A stretch of DNA of 64,000 bases from Odontesthes bonariensis (lineage: Eukaryota > Chordata > Actinopteri > Atheriniformes > Atherinopsidae). The notes below the pieces were generated by a model, which saw only the letters and a list, made by a program, of their open reading frames with translations, did not search any database and was not told where the DNA came from. Below are positions 22,730-35,597 of this stretch, piece by piece. The position numbers and the translations under genes were made by a program. Each line of letters begins with the position of its first letter. Position 1 is the first letter of the stretch. Location: positions 37,707,941-37,771,940 of the forward strand of contig NC_134515.1 of the NCBI RefSeq assembly GCF_027942865.1, in the 5' to 3' direction.

Positions 22730-24744
22730 ATGTACAGTCCATGTGGTAACATACGGGAGCAACGCTGCTGTACTTCCCATAGAAGGAATGGAGATGATGT
22801 GGTTATATCGTTTGAGGTGCGTGTCAGAAGGACCTGAAGAACTTCCAGCCATCCCATTAATTCCTACAGAGCTAATCTCATAGGATTCTATGTGGCACCC
22901 CTAAACATAGCATGCAAGGAGATCAGGAAGTTAACAGAAACATTTGCAATGCATACTGGCATTATTTTCAATGTTGATCGAGTCAGGTTCTTTGAGGAGG
23001 TGATTGCTGATCATGTGTGCATTGAGTCTAACACATTTCTTGTTTGTTGTATGTTAGCTCATTAAATGCCTTTTTTAAAAAACTTTGTTAATAATACCCT
23101 TCACTTCCACTCTAATGTGAAGTCATTTTCAATACAGATAACATGCTCAACCTTAACAAGTTACTCCCAGTGGGAGCTGTACCTTTCAGTTCAACTACCC
23201 GTTACTGTAGTGTCCCTGGTGGCAGGTGAGACGGTTGATTTCCAACTTTCAAATGAAGCCTTTTTTCTGTTGACACAACTTTGTCTTGGCATTCTTTTGA
23301 AAATGTCTGGCTGCAAGCAGATATGATTCTATCTTAATTTGAAATGTCAATCACCCAGTCACTGCCAGTATTTAGAGACAATATTTTGTGGATCATTCTA
23401 ATGTGTGTGATTGAATCCATGGAAAGATTGACTCCTGCTTCTGGTGTATAAATTCCTCCACTGCTGTAGATTTGTTTTGATTTGAAAATGCGTGACACTG
23501 TCAGCCAATACTTCACCTTCCCTGTCACTCTGTTTTTAATCCATTTGAAATAACACTCAGCAAATAAACAGCAGACAAATCAGCCATCATGTGCAGTCAA
23601 GTTACTAGTGGAGGTGGTAGGATGCCAGAACAAATGGAAATAATTCCCACTTCTTGAATGGGAAGTCGAAGATATTTAATCTGGAACTTGCATGTTAAAA
23701 CTAATCTGTGTGTACCATGTCTGTTTTATGTGTGTGAGTATGAACTCGTGATGGTTTGAGCAGATGTTGATATCAATCCCCATCCAAGGGCTAAATGTGT
23801 TTTAGAAATAACTGAATATCTTCGATGAAAGGACGGGGGTCCCCAGTCAGCACTCTGACCTCCACACTAACTTTCAGGAAGTGATGTCCACATGCATTTT
23901 CAAATATAAGAACACAAATCCTTGGGATATCTGCTGGTAATTACTCCGATGTTGGGGGTGCAAATGCTATCTTAAAAGTAGTTTTCATGTGTGGGATCAG
24001 TAATACACAGACTAGGATGTCAAGACCACTACTGTTGTAAGGCATGTAGGGACCTGTGGGCTGTAGGACGGGGCCTAAATTGAATGGGGTTTAGGACCTG
24101 AGGAGTCTGAAAGCCGGACCAACGCTGTGTTTCAGGAGACAGTCCTGTGGCTGGATGCAGGGAAAACCACCTCAGTCAGAAAGTGCTGTTGCCATGGGAG
24201 GTGTGCTTGGTTTGCAATAATGATTGAGTAGATGGTACGCAAAAGAATGCCGGGGCTTAGTTTACTGTGAGCATGTTGTATTTCAAAGTAAGGATTAGGG
24301 TGGTTTGTTCACCTTTTAAGTTAACACTAGAGTAATTGGCAAATTTTTTTCCTCCTTGGCTCCTCCAACAGTTGTGCCATGTGACACCACTGGCATAAAA
24401 ACGAATCCGCGTGTAAGCCCTGCACATGATTCTGTTGTGCCTTCGAAGAGGCCAGAAGGACGCCATCTAAAGCCCACAAAAATTTCAAGCATCTATGAAA
24501 AGAAAAAAGAAACGGTGCGGCGCTGGAAAACATAGTTATGAGCTCTGGTATCTTGTTTCAGGCCTGGGAATGTGCATAACAAAATTGAATGTGCTTCAAA
24601 ATGAGTCACATAGTTGTACGGTTCGTTGTTTTTCATTTTTTTGTTTCACTGAAACTCTGCTGTATGTGTTATCTAGGTATGTTTTTCCCGGGGGGGAAAA
24701 GCCTCAGATCCACTGCTAGTACAAACATCTAGTCGAGATTTAAG
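22730..24744. other. dedd 3' UTR and intergenic sequence
   Basis: The dedd 3' UTR begins here; its end is not clear. An AATAAA at about 23562 is a candidate. Beyond that, no coding or repeat signal is recognised up to the Tc1 remnant. Confidence 0.4.
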
Positions 24745-25630
24745 GATTGCAAATTACACCGCGTCCAAATTATTATGCAAATAATATTTTTCTCTCATTT
24801 TCCTAAATAGTCAATTAATTCATAATATTCAAGTCCTCAACCATTGGAGTCTAATTCGAATGTTGGTGAACAAACCTCCCAATGTTCTTTTTTTTTTCAA
24901 AAATACCAAACTTGCTTATTATTACGCACAACTTTGAGTTTCAAAACATTTTATAGATTGTAAAGAATTGAAAATGGTCATTTGTTGAACTCGCAGCATT
25001 AGGTGGTCATATTTACTGAAATCAAAAGCTATTTCAATCAAAAACATCTTAACTGGTCAAGTTCCATTTTAACGTAGGACCCCTTATTTGACAGCAGCTT
25101 CACAGTTCTTGCCTCCATCGAATTTGGGAGTTTTTGGAGAGTTTCTGCTTGAATTTCTTTGCAGGATGTCAGAATATCCTCCCAGAGCTGCTGTTTGGAT
25201 GTGAGCTGCCTCCCACCCTCATCGATCTTTTGCTTGAGGATGCTCCAAAGGTTTTCAATAGGGCTGAGCATAATCCGGGGTTGCACGGCAGTCATCAGTG
25301 AACAATACTGTTAGAAAATGAGTCTTCATGTCATTCTGGGCCCACTGCAGCCGTTTCTGCCTGTGAGCATGGGTTAGGGGTGGCCCAATAGAAGGTTTCA
25401 GCATAACTACAAGCCTCTGCAGGATCCTACACCTCGATTTTCGTAGGACTCCACAAGCACCAGCAGCTTCAAATACCTGTTTGCTGCTTTGTAATGGCAT
25501 TGGAGCATTCTGCTCTCTTAATCCGATGTGTTTGTCTGGCAGAAACCTTTCCTCATTGTGCCTTTATCTGCACGAACCCGTGTGTGCTCTGAATCAGCCA
25601 CAAATCTCTTAACAGTACGATGATGACGCT
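24745..25630 (-). mobile_element. Tc1/mariner remnant, transposase frame broken
   Basis: On the minus strand, pieces of a Tc1-like transposase follow in order: HHRTVKRFVADSEHTR with VRADKGTMRKG (25530-25625), MPLQSSKQVFEAAGACGV (25255-25500), KRLQWAQNDMKTHFLTVLFTDD, then SPIENLWSILKQKIDEGG with KEIQAETLQKLPNSM (25038-25295). A stop and frame changes separate them. The element end near 24758 is GCGTCCAAATTATTATGCAAAT. The other end is cut where the repeat at 25631 begins. Confidence 0.85.
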
Positions 25631-26085
25631 TAAAGGGGAACTCCGGGGCATTTGAAGCGCGTTTCTATTGCTAGAGGTTGTCAAATACTGACAGTAGGAC
25701 ACAGAGAGGTGCAAATCGGCGCTCCCTGTGTGGAGATCGCGCTGTTCGGTCAGCCTGTCATGCGAGGCTAATACGTGGTGGCTAAGGGGCAAGCGCTAAC
25801 CCTTCCACGTAAAACAACAACTTGCACACTGCAGAAACGTCACACCACTTTATAACCCATCCGACAATAAAGTCACAAGCCTTACCATCAAAACCATATG
25901 CATGGTTCTCACATTACTGGCATGGGGACGTTACAAAACAACTTTATAAACAGCATGTAACTCACCGGTTAGTTGTACGCTCGCGCATGTGAAAGCCCAA
26001 AAGAGTCAATGGACGATAATCACATATACAAAACAATTATCTTCTCTAGAAAAACTGCGTTCAAGTATTTAAAACATTACAACAA
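25631..26085 (-). repeat. Three-copy repeat family, copy A
   Basis: Reverse-complement copy of the elements at 39170-39624 and 50738-51186. It begins TAAAGGGGAACTCCGGGGC and ends near AAAACTGCGTTCAAGTATTTA. It butts against, and seems to have cut into, the Tc1 remnant. A frame reading [12 protein letters not shown] recurs in all copies but is probably not a gene. Confidence 0.85.
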
Positions 26086-28080
26086 TATTACTGGCCATGT
26101 TGTAATGTTTTAAATACTTGAATTGTTTTGTTGCAGCAGCATACAGTAAACAGTAAAATATATGAAAACAATTAAAGTAGTAAAAACAAGCAAATAGAAT
26201 AGAATAAATATAAAATAAAATAAAAATAGTGAATAAACATTTGCTATGTACATATCTACAGTATGAAGAGGTTTTTTTTTTTTTTTTTTTTTTCTTTTCT
26301 TACCATGCTACAAAGCAATTGACCAGTTCCCTGTACTCAGCCTCCATAACTGATTATACCCAACAACTGCAGAGTAATCAGAGTATTTCTGGAGATTTAT
26401 TTTTATTTATTTATTTATTACAGATCCTCATTAGTCCTCACCACAGTGAGGGCTATTCTTCCTGGGATCCAAATATTCACGCTTCAAACTACAAACATAA
26501 TCCAATAGAATAAAATACAATCATTACAATTAAAACACAACTAAATCTAACAAAAAGGATCTGAGATATAATGCAATTGAACCCTTCATTTTTTGCAAGT
26601 ACAAAACAACAAAAACATTCCATTCTACACACTCAGAGTTTCAGAATAGGCCAACTAGCTAAAGATTGAGATGCTAAAGCTAAAGCTAAAGCGATGACAG
26701 GACTGAGTTGTATCGGGAGTCTGAGGTGCACAGAGTGAAGAGGAACACTCAGTGGGGTTACATGGGACTGTAAAAATCGGATTATTGGCTAAATTACAAT
26801 AAGACTGAGTTATTAAATTCATGTAGACACCAGGGATTAAGACCCTGAGATAACTGGGTTGAAAGTCACACTAAACCTGCTTTTGGTTAGTAGACTTAAT
26901 CTGAGGTGAAAGTTGGGTGAATACAGGGTAGAAGCACCTTGTAACAGAATATGCTGACTTTCTATATATGCAGGACAAACATTAATGACCTATTTTATAA
27001 AAAGAATATAGCATTGTCTACTTTTGACTGAGGGTACAAAGCTGCCAAAGATGGTGCCTTCTCTTACATCCCTTGTTGCACACTGAGGCAAACCATCTCA
27101 AATTCCTCAGAGAGTGTAGGATCTTTATTCTATCTTTATTTAAGCCCGAACTGACGTTAGTTAAGCAACATGGATCTGGAAAATTAACAAAAATCCAAGA
27201 AGTATATTTATTACGAGAAGGATTGATGATTACATGCAGGCTAGAGATACTGTAAGGGACAAGGAACAGGTCATAACATAGTGATCAACAGACAGTATAA
27301 AGGTAACAGAGGCCACGGGGGTCAATAGCATGTAACAACAGAAAAACCAGAATGAAGAAGTTTAAATGAAACCAAATACAGAAGAAATAGAACTCTTAAA
27401 AAACAAGAAACCAAGCACACAAACTAAAAGCATGAGCCAAACAAAGTGACCATAACATGAACATTCACATGTACTCAGTGGACACTTTATCTGGTTCGAT
27501 GTTCACTGGTAACAGGGAGCACACTGTTGTGACACAAAAGCAAAGAGTATCATCAAGTTTGAATGTTTTTTTTCCAACACAAGAATAAAAACAAAAAGCA
27601 AAAGATAAGTTTCAGAAGCCGGAGTACCTAGAAATATGCAATAGATTTCAGAATTATTGTCCTGAATGCCTCGTGCACTAATCGGTTAACAAATTTTGGT
27701 TAAAGCTGCATTTGATTCATTAAGTTAAATGACAGATCCAATTTATAACTAAACAACCTAACAGCTAAAAAAAACTCTTCTCAGTAAACCCAGTATAACC
27801 TTACTTTGTGAGATATTCTTTGGCAATCTACAGAACTGCTCTATGCTTTCAATGGTTGTGGCATTATTCAAAGATATGAGAAAAAATGCGATTAGTCACT
27901 CACAATAGTTCATCTACCCAAATGATGCCTGAATTCAGGCATCCTTCTTCCTTCCTTCCTTTCTCCCATGGAATCTCTCTTTTAATAAAACATGTTCTTT
28001 TTGGTATGCTCAACACCTACATGTTATTTAGATATTTAGATTATAATTTTCTTTTAATCACTCTAAAAAAGTTTTGAATT
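26086..28080. other. Intergenic, mostly unrecognised
   Basis: Holds a poly(T) at 26270-26294 and a repeat resembling 5265-5410 that is split by about 300 bp (26398-26695; ATTTATTTATT then a CAGATCCTCATTAG block). The rest is plain AT-rich sequence. Confidence 0.4.
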
Positions 28081-28084
28081 TCTT

Positions 28085-28720
28085 TATGTTTATGTTTCTG
28101 CATTTAGCGGACACTTTTATCCAAAGCGACTTACTTACAAATGAGGATATAAAATTTCAGGTGGTGACAGTGTAGAGATAGAGTGCAGGCATAGAGGGAA
28201 GTACAGAAAGAGAAAGGGCAGTAGAGGGGGTAGGGAGGTACAGGGTAAGTGCTAGGACAGGAGATGCTCTCTGAAGAGCTGGGTCTTCAAGAGTTTCTTG
28301 AAGATATTCAGGGACGCCCCTGTTCTGTTAGCGCTCTGTAGGTCATTCCACCATCGAAGAACGACACATGAACAGAGTCTGGATTGTCTTCAGCGTGGTG
28401 TAGGCACTGCTAGACGACAATCCTGTAACGACCGGAGTGTGCTCTGTGAGGCTGATCGAAGAGCAGACGTGCTGCCGCGTTCTGGACCATCTGCAGAGGT
28501 TTCACAGCACAGGCTGGGAGACCAGTTAGGAGAGCGCTGCAGTAGTCAAGGCGGGAGATGACCATGGCCTGCACCAGGAGCTGGGTGGCGTGTTGGGTTT
28601 GGTACGGCCTGATCTTTCTCATGTTTAACAATGCGAAGCGGCACGATCAAACAGCAGAGGTAACATGATCGTTAAAGGTCATTTGGTCATCAATCATGAC
28701 ACCCAAGTTTCTAGCTACCT
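28085..28720 (-). mobile_element. L2-type LINE 3' fragment
   Basis: The minus frame at 28410-28631 encodes the post-RT segment KIRPYQTQHATQLLVQAM, VISRLDYCSALLTGLP and PLQMVQNAAARLLF. The 3' end, near 28095-28130, reads on minus GTAAGTCGCTTTGGATAAAAG, a familiar fish LINE tail. Confidence 0.8.
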
Positions 28721-28756
28721 TTGATGGAGCGAGAGGTAGGGATTCAGTTTGGATGC

Positions 28757-29035
28757 AGATTCAATTCAATTCAATTCATTTTTATTTATATAGCGCCAAA
28801 TACAACAAATGTCATCTCAAGGCACTTAGATAATAAAGTCCAATTCAAGCCAATTGGAATTCAATTAATTGTAATCATAATTATTCATAAAATAATCCAA
28901 TTCGTTCATATAGAGCCAATTCAAAAACAATTTCCTAGCTAAGGAAACCAACAGATTGCACTGAAAACTTTTTCTTTTTCGGTCCAATCTCCCGGCCTGA
29001 GCGTGCCTGAGGCGACTGTGGAGAGAAACGACTCC
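28757..29035 (-). mobile_element. L2 LINE 3' tail, truncated copy
   Basis: TTCAATTCAATTCATTTTTATT, AGCGCCAAATACAAC and GAGGCGACTGTGGAGAGAAACGAC match the complement of the L2 tail at 8700-8975. Confidence 0.85.
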
Positions 29036-29735
29036 CATACATGCTGTGCTGTATGGTTGGTTTGGCTAGCTCCTGAACTACAGCCACCCCAGATACAGTG
29101 GATACCCCAGAATTTCTGTGTGCATTGTTGTGTGTAACAACCTGTAATTTAAATAGATTTTTATTTTAAATACTGGACCAACACAAAATTGTGACTATTT
29201 AAGTGAAATGAAGAACTTAAGTATTTGAAAAAATGATGAAGTAATAAAAGAGTGAAAAATGGTTCATGCATAGGTATTCAACCCTTTGCTATGAAGCTCC
29301 TAAATTGGATCTGGTGCTGCCAGTTACAAGAATCCATTCTGTGCTCCATTCCTAACCACTTATGAGGAGTTTAGAATCGTAGTTTCATAAAGCAACCAGT
29401 TCCAAAGAACAACCACTTTCGCATATTGCCGTCAACTGGTTCCTATAATTCTTGGTGCAATTTTTTTTTTTTGTAAACTTTATTTACACAATAGAAAAGC
29501 ACACAGGATTTCAAGTCAGAAACCAATATAAATTCATGCTATAGGTGATGTGTATATACTCATACAGAACTGTAGCAAAGATGAAATAATAGAATTTAGA
29601 TAGATGATTAGTTAAAATAAAGAGTCTACAAATCAAGTTACTTATAAGCACAAATCACAAGGCTTGTCTCTTTATTGAAATGTATCTAGATTAGATTTAA
29701 CATGACATGAAGACAATAGAACTGGTTTCCTTTTT
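29036..29735. other. Intergenic, nothing recognised
   Basis: AT-rich with a short poly(T) at 29460. No signal. Confidence 0.5.
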
Positions 29736-29739
29736 GCAA

Positions 29740-29920
29740 ATTTTCTATACGGGGCTGGAGCCTATCCCGGCTGTCATTGTGAACAGGTCGCCAGTCCATC
29801 ACAGAGCCAAACAACCATTAAAGTTCATACTCACTCCTTGGGCCAATTTAGAGTCACCAATTAACCTGAGAAGCATGAGTACCCGGAGAGAACCCACGCA
29901 TACACACGGAGTGTTTAACA
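29740..29920 (-). repeat. Fish interspersed repeat, reverse copy
   Basis: GGGCTGGAGCCTATCCCGGC, CAGGTCGCCAGTCC and GTACCCGGAGAGAACCCACGC match the complement of 4195-4530. Confidence 0.65.
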
Positions 29921-30079
29921 TTATTTTTGTTTGTTTTGTTTTGTGAAAATCTACATTTATGTAAATCAAATTTAGCAAGTAATAGAATTCTGTTTGTGTC
30001 ATGACATTCCTTTCCATATGTTCTCTTGATTTTGAAAAAAACAAAGAGTGTGTTTTACTCTTTTTGCACTGGCGCCCAT

Positions 30080-31470
30080 AGAGTCCACAGAGCCCACAGA
30101 GCCCAGAGAGCCCAGAGAGCCCAGAGAGCCCACAGAGCCCAGAGAGCCCACAGAGCCCAGAGAGCCCAGAGAGCCCACAGAGCCCACAGAGCCCAGAGAG
30201 CCCAGAGAGCCCAGAGAGCCCAGAGAGCCCAGAGAGTCCACAGAGTCCACAGAGCCCAGAGAGCCCACAGAGCCCAGAGAGCCCAGAGAGCCCACAGAGC
30301 CCACAGAGCCCAGAGAGCCCAGAGAGCCCACAGAGCCCACAGAGCCCAGAGAGCCCAGAGAGCCCACAGAGCCCACAGAGCCCAGAGAGCCCAGAGATCC
30401 AGAGCCAGAGCCAGAGCCCACAGAGCCCACAGAGCCCAGAGAGCCCAGAGAGCCCACAGAGCCCAGAGAGCCCAGAGAGCCCAGAGAGCCCACAGAGCCC
30501 ACAGAGCCCACAGAGCCCAGAGAGCCCAGAGAGCCCAGAGAGCCCACAGAGCCCACAGAGCCCACAGAGCCCAGAGAGCCCAGAGAGCCCAGAGAGCCCA
30601 CAGAGCCCACAGAGCCCAGAGAGCCCAGAGAGCCCAGAGAGCCCACAGAGCCCAGAGAGCCCACAGAGCCCAGAGAGCCCAGAGAGCCCACAGAGCCCAC
30701 AGAGCCCAGAGAGCCCAGAGAGCCCACAGAGCCCAGAGAGCCCAGAGAGCCCAGAGAGCCAACAGAGCCCAGAGAGCCCAGAGAGCCCAGAGAGCCCAGA
30801 GAGCCCACAGAGCCCAGAGAGCCCAGAGAGCCCACAGAGCCCAGAGAGCCCACAGAGCCCAGAGAGCCCAGAGAGCCCACAGAGCCCAGAGAGCCCAGAG
30901 AGCCCAGAGAGCCCACAGAGCCCAGAGAGCCCAGAGAGCCCACAGAGCCCACAGAGCCCAGAGAGCCCAGAGAGCCCAGAGAGCCCACAGAGCCCACAGA
31001 GCCCAGAGAGCCCAGAGAGCCCACAGAGCCCAGAGAGCCCAGAGAGCCCAGAGAGCCCAGAGAGCCCAGAGAGCCCAGAGAGCCCAGAGAGCCCAGAGAG
31101 CCCACAGAGCCCAGAGAGCCCAGAGAGCCCAGAGAGCCCACAGAGCCCAGAGAGCCCACAGAGCCCAGAGAGCCAACAGAGCCCAGAGAGCCCAGAGAGC
31201 CCAGAGAGCCCACAGAGCCCAGAGAGCCCAGAGAGCCCAGAGAGCCCAGAGAGCCCACAGAGCCCAGAGAGCCCAGAGAGCCCAGAGAGCCCACAGAGCC
31301 CAGAGAGCCCACAGAGCCCAGAGAGCCCAGAGAGCCCAGAGAGCCCACAGAGCCCACAGAGCCCAGAGAGCCCAGAGAGCCCACAGAGCCCACAGAGCCC
31401 AGAGAGCCCAGAGAGCCCACAGAGCCCACAGAGCCCACAGAGCCCACAGAGCCCACAGAGCCCACAGAGC
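30080..31470. repeat. 9-bp minisatellite, about 154 units
   Basis: Two 9-bp unit types, CCCAGAGAG and CCCACAGAG, alternate irregularly over 1.39 kb, with rare variants (CCAACAGAG, AGTCCACAG) and one disordered spot at 30394-30420 (ATCCAGAGCCAGAGCC). No frame contains a stop, so every strand shows a long open frame: EPTEPREP and HRAQRAQ on +, GSLGSV and WALWAL on -. These are low-complexity artefacts. It adjoins a LINE fragment on the right. Confidence 0.97.
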
Positions 31471-31680
31471 CAGAGCCAAAGCTAGCGCTAGAGCCCATAG
31501 AACCACAGCCCAAAGACCCACAGCTTCGAGCCCCTCCCTCCCACCCACTTTTTGGGATGTCTGGGATCCATCCCTTGAAGGGGGGGCTCCCCCATCGCCG
31601 GATGTCTGGCTGCTTGCCGGACAGTCTCCGGCTGCTCCTGCCACGTCACCGGAGGTCTGGCCGCCCGCCAGGGGTCAAGA
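31471..31680. other. GC-rich unique flank of the minisatellite
   Basis: Decayed units at 31471-31530 pass into GC-rich sequence where + reads [25 protein letters not shown]. No family was recognised. It separates the minisatellite from LINE coding on minus, so it may be part of an inserted or captured unit. Confidence 0.4.
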
Positions 31681-32960
31681 TCCTCAGCAACCTGCAATCT
31701 CATGTGATGAACAAGGAGTCTCTCCAAGGTCTTCATGATATGAGATGTCAGAGCCACCGGTCTGTAGTCATTCAGAGGTGGAGGTGTAGCTTGGCTCATG
31801 CCTGGTGGTGGAAGCTGCCACACAGGTGGAGGTGTGGCTTGGCTCAGGAGACCAGGCGGTGGAAGCTGCCGCAGAGGTGGAGGTACAGCTGGGCAGTGGA
31901 AACAGTATAGAGGAAGCAGCTGTAGTGGTGGGGGTGGAGGGAGCAGCAGCAGAGGAGGGGAAAGCCACACTGTCAAACCTGTTGTAATAATGGTTGAAAG
32001 TATTGGCTCTGTCCACATCACCTTCCACAGACTGAGAGTTCTTCAGTCTGTATCCAGTGATGGTCCTCATGCCCCTCCACACCTCCTTGGTGTTATTGTT
32101 CTCCAGCTGTCTCTCCACCTTTTTCTTGTACTCCACCTTAGCTCGACGTCTTTTTAAGCTCCTGTTGTACACTCCTCCGCCTTTCTCTATCCCCATTCTG
32201 GAACGCCCTCTTTTTCTGCTTCAGGAGGTCTTTGATGTCACTGGTGATCCATGGTTTGTTATTTGGATAGCACCTTACAGTCCTGACTGGAATCACAGTG
32301 TCCCTACAGAAGTTAATGTAGTCTGTGATGGTGCTGACCCTCCTGTCCATGTCAATGTCCATTTCATCTTCCTCCAGCAGTACAGCCCAGTCTGTGACAT
32401 CAAAGCAGTCTCTCAATGCATCTCTCGCCTCTGGTGACCACTTCCTGAAAGATCTGGTAGTAACAGGAAGTCTTTGTACCCACGGTCTGTATGTGGGTTG
32501 TAGATAGACCATGCTGTGATCAGATCTACCCAGTGGTGGAAGAGACACTGTCCTGTAAGCCTCCTTCACGTTAGCATAGAACAGATCTAATGTCCTTTCT
32601 CCACGTGTTGGACACCTGATTAAAAAACAGTATAACACCCCCACCTTTCCGCTTACCCCCGATCGTACGGCTGTGAAGCCGGGTATGTCCACATGAGTCT
32701 GGTGTGTTGTTGTTCAGCCAGGACTCAGACAGACAGATCAAACTGCTCTCCTTATACAGCCGTTGGTTCCGCACAAGCGCCTCTAACTCATCACACTTGT
32801 TAGGTAGTGAGTTAGCGTTTCCCATGATCACCGAGGGCAGAAAAGGTTTGTACCTCCACCTCCTGTTGTGCCTCTTTGCTTTTATTTTCGCTCCAGCTCT
32901 GCATCCACGGTACAGCTTTTTAAGCTCATCGGAATTGGATGTTTAATTCCGCGTCCAATC
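31681..32960 (-). mobile_element. Rex1/Babar-type LINE fragment
   Basis: Minus-strand frames in order: NANSLPNKCDELEALVRNQR and LICLSESWLN (endonuclease, 32571-32831), then TRGERTLDLFYANVKEAYR and LGRSDHSMVYLQP (endonuclease end, SDH motif), RCYPNNKPWITSDIKDLL, then EVWRGMRTITGY, and [20 protein letters not shown] at 31680-31750, where coding stops at the GC-rich flank. Part of the endonuclease centre and all of the RT core are missing. It is frameshifted. Confidence 0.85.
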
Positions 32961-34085
32961 CTTGACAGTTCCAACAGTTCTTCTCTTGTGTACACTGCTC
33001 TACTGATAGCAATGCATATTGAAACAAGAAAATCAATAAGAATATAAGAAATAAGAATAAATAATAAATAAATAAATGAGAAATAAGATTATAATAAATA
33101 AGAAAAAAAACATTGACTAAAATGCGTGAAATAGAAATACAAACAGTGTTTACATTTTAACAGTCAATGGGTGCCACTCAACCAGATTAACAAAGATAAA
33201 CACTGAATAAGCAGAACATTAACAAACCAGAAAATCATGCAGAAACATTGAAAACCCAGATGGAACACACTGTAAAACTGTAACATCTGGTGGCACCTTG
33301 GTAAGGAGAACTGCAGACTACCTGCACAACATGTATTATGCTCAAATCAAGCACAAATCTATACTTGGATTTTTCTATTTTACACCTATAAATATTGGAA
33401 TGTCACACTCACAATGTGTTTTAACCAATTACTCTGCTTGTATTAATCCAAGTCACTTTAGTTTAGTTTAATTTATATAGCTCCAAATCACAACAAAATC
33501 AAGACACTTAATCCCTCAACAATTTTACTCGCTCCCTCTTTGTCTTCTGCTTTCTGGCTTCCTACCTTTGGAATTCTTTTCAGCTCTTTTCTCACTAACT
33601 GACCACAGGTTTTGGACTACAATTGATTTGGGATGTGTGTTAGCATCTCCTTCAACACATCAGGTTTGAAGGGTTATGTTACCATTAATGCATCACACAG
33701 GATTCTGATCATTTTATACCTTGTAATTAAAAATCACTGAATTTACTTCTCAAGCAGTTTTTTTAAATGATGTCTTTCAATATGAAACTTGTTGTTTCTG
33801 TTTGCATTCACATTAACCAGCTCTGTTCTAATCGTTTTATTAAAATATACACCCTGCAGAGAACACCAGATTTTTTATTTTAATCCTATAAAAACACCAA
33901 TCCCCGATGAATTGTTAGGGGTCCAATTGGATATCAATATTTGAATTTAAAGTGTGGCCCTGCCCCAGTATCCACCGGGCCTCTCGCTCCATGTTGCAGA
34001 GGCTGGCCTAGCTCATTAGAGGTCCAGCATGCTCCCGTGGATCTTCACACCCCTGGCATACCTCTCTTCAGCCCCCCAAGGCTGA
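32961..34085. other. Intergenic, mostly unrecognised
   Basis: AT-rich. 33460-33520 resembles a worn L2-type tail on minus (AATTTATATAGCTCCAAATCAC). Confidence 0.45.
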
Positions 34086-34088
34086 TAT

Positions 34089-34797
34089 AAGCCGCTTTCG
34101 GACAGACCGTTCTAAGAAAGTAGTTATCAGAACTACCCTCCTCGAATTTCGTTCTGATAACTATCCTTCCCCAGCGGAACTGTTTCAGTCTGCATTCGCA
34201 CATGAGTCGGGACCTGATAGGGACTGATGCGCCGCGCGCAGCCGTCTGCTTCAGTGACGTGTTAGCCGTTAGCCGTTTAGCGCTACATTCAAACCCAAAA
34301 CAAAACGGTAAAAGTAAGGAGAGTAGAAAAAACACCACCAAGAAGCTAATATGGAGAGCGGGGAGGCCACTGTGTTTATGGTCTGCATGATGGTGATATT
34401 AATCATGGACAATCACATCAGGCGTCTAATATCGAGGCTGGAAGAGCTCACAGAGAGAGTCAGGAGATGATACTTTTTTATTTCATGAAGGAAGAAAGGA
34501 GAGCAGAGCGCTGCAGACAAAGGAGACCAGTGTAAGTTTAACTTATTAAACACCCGCCGGGAAACATTTTAGCCGTGATAGCATGGCATGGGGCGTAGCT
34601 ACGGACCACCAAACACCTCTGTCAGATTAGTTCTATAGAACTATGAAAAGACCCGACCTTGGAGAAGGAGCTAAATAGTTATAGGAACTGAGGGAGATAG
34701 CCCCGAGTTCCTGTATGTCCGAACACGGGAGAAAACGGCCCCGCGGATTAAAAGGTTATTAGAACTGCCAAAGGTTCCTACAGTCCGAAAGCGGCTA
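34089..34797. mobile_element. TIR-bearing non-autonomous DNA element
   Basis: The ends are AGCCGCTTTCGGAC and GTCCGAAAGCGGCT, perfect inverted repeats. Subterminal parts are also inverted in a looser way (AGAACTACC / GGAACTGAGG). The interior at 34386-34470 has a basic frame (RRLISRLEELTERVR) that may be a transposase start. PIF/Harbinger is the likely class. Confidence 0.78.
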
Positions 34798-34954
34798 TTG
34801 ATGGCACCCCCCCAAAGTCTCTTGTTTCCACTTCCTTGAATTTCACTTCTTGTTTCCATTTTCCTCTTCTGTCTGATGTTTATAGTCAGATTCACAGTCT
34901 CTGGCTCTTCCTCTGAGGCCTTTGTTCTGCTTGCAATGAACCCAGATTGCTGCT

Positions 34955-35310
34955 CAAAAAGCATTAAATTCAGTTCCAAATGTTCTGTGGTTCAACATCC
35001 AATCACTGCTGGAAAAATGTTCAAATGTTCTTCTAATAATGTTACCTAATGGAAGCATGTATAAAGTGAAAAGAATCGGTCCAAGCACAGAACCCTGAGG
35101 AACTCCATGACTTACTCTGGTGTGTGAGGAAGATTCTTCATTTACAAGAACAAACTGAAATCTATCAGATAAATATGACTTAAACCAGCCTAATGCAGTT
35201 CCTTTAATCCCAATAACATGTTCAAGTCTGTGTAATAAGATACTGTGATCGACCGTATCAAATGCAGCACTGAGATCCAACAGGACAAGCACAGACACAC
35301 CTTTGTCATG
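34955..35310 (-). mobile_element. L2-type LINE, RT core fragment
   Basis: The minus frame encodes LLDLSAAFDTVDHSILLHRL and VSHGVPQGSVLGPILFTLYM, two canonical RT motifs (aspartate of the palm; GVPQGSVLGP). It stops before the YADD motif. Confidence 0.9.
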
Positions 35311-35555
35311 ATCGGCTCAAATCTTTGACAAAAGATGGGAGGCAACACAAATAACTAAAGCTACAAAAATTGATTAATTTCAAACCCAACTCAATCAACT
35401 TAATATTCACAGAAATAAAGTCATGAAGTGTGTAAGTCTGTTAATCAGTAGTGCTGGTATGTGTGCAGGAAAGTGAACGTTGTGGATGAGGTGTTATGTG
35501 GAAAAAAGGAAACCAAAGTTTGCTTAAAGTGTGAGTGTGGTGTGTGTGTGAGTGT

Positions 35556-35597
<42 letters not shown>

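Noticed and set aside
25553..25792. [12 protein letters not shown] frames in three copies as a conserved small protein
   Set aside because: The DNA is equally conserved outside the frame, so this is copy similarity of a repeat. No selection on protein can be judged from three close copies.
30026..31910. Very long open frames (504-620 codons) on both strands
   Set aside because: They are produced by the 9-bp repeat, which has no stop in any frame. No non-repeat domain or gene structure supports them.
31798..32157. Gly-rich frames on +
   Set aside because: They are the antisense of the LINE coding on minus (Pro/Ala-rich low-complexity part).
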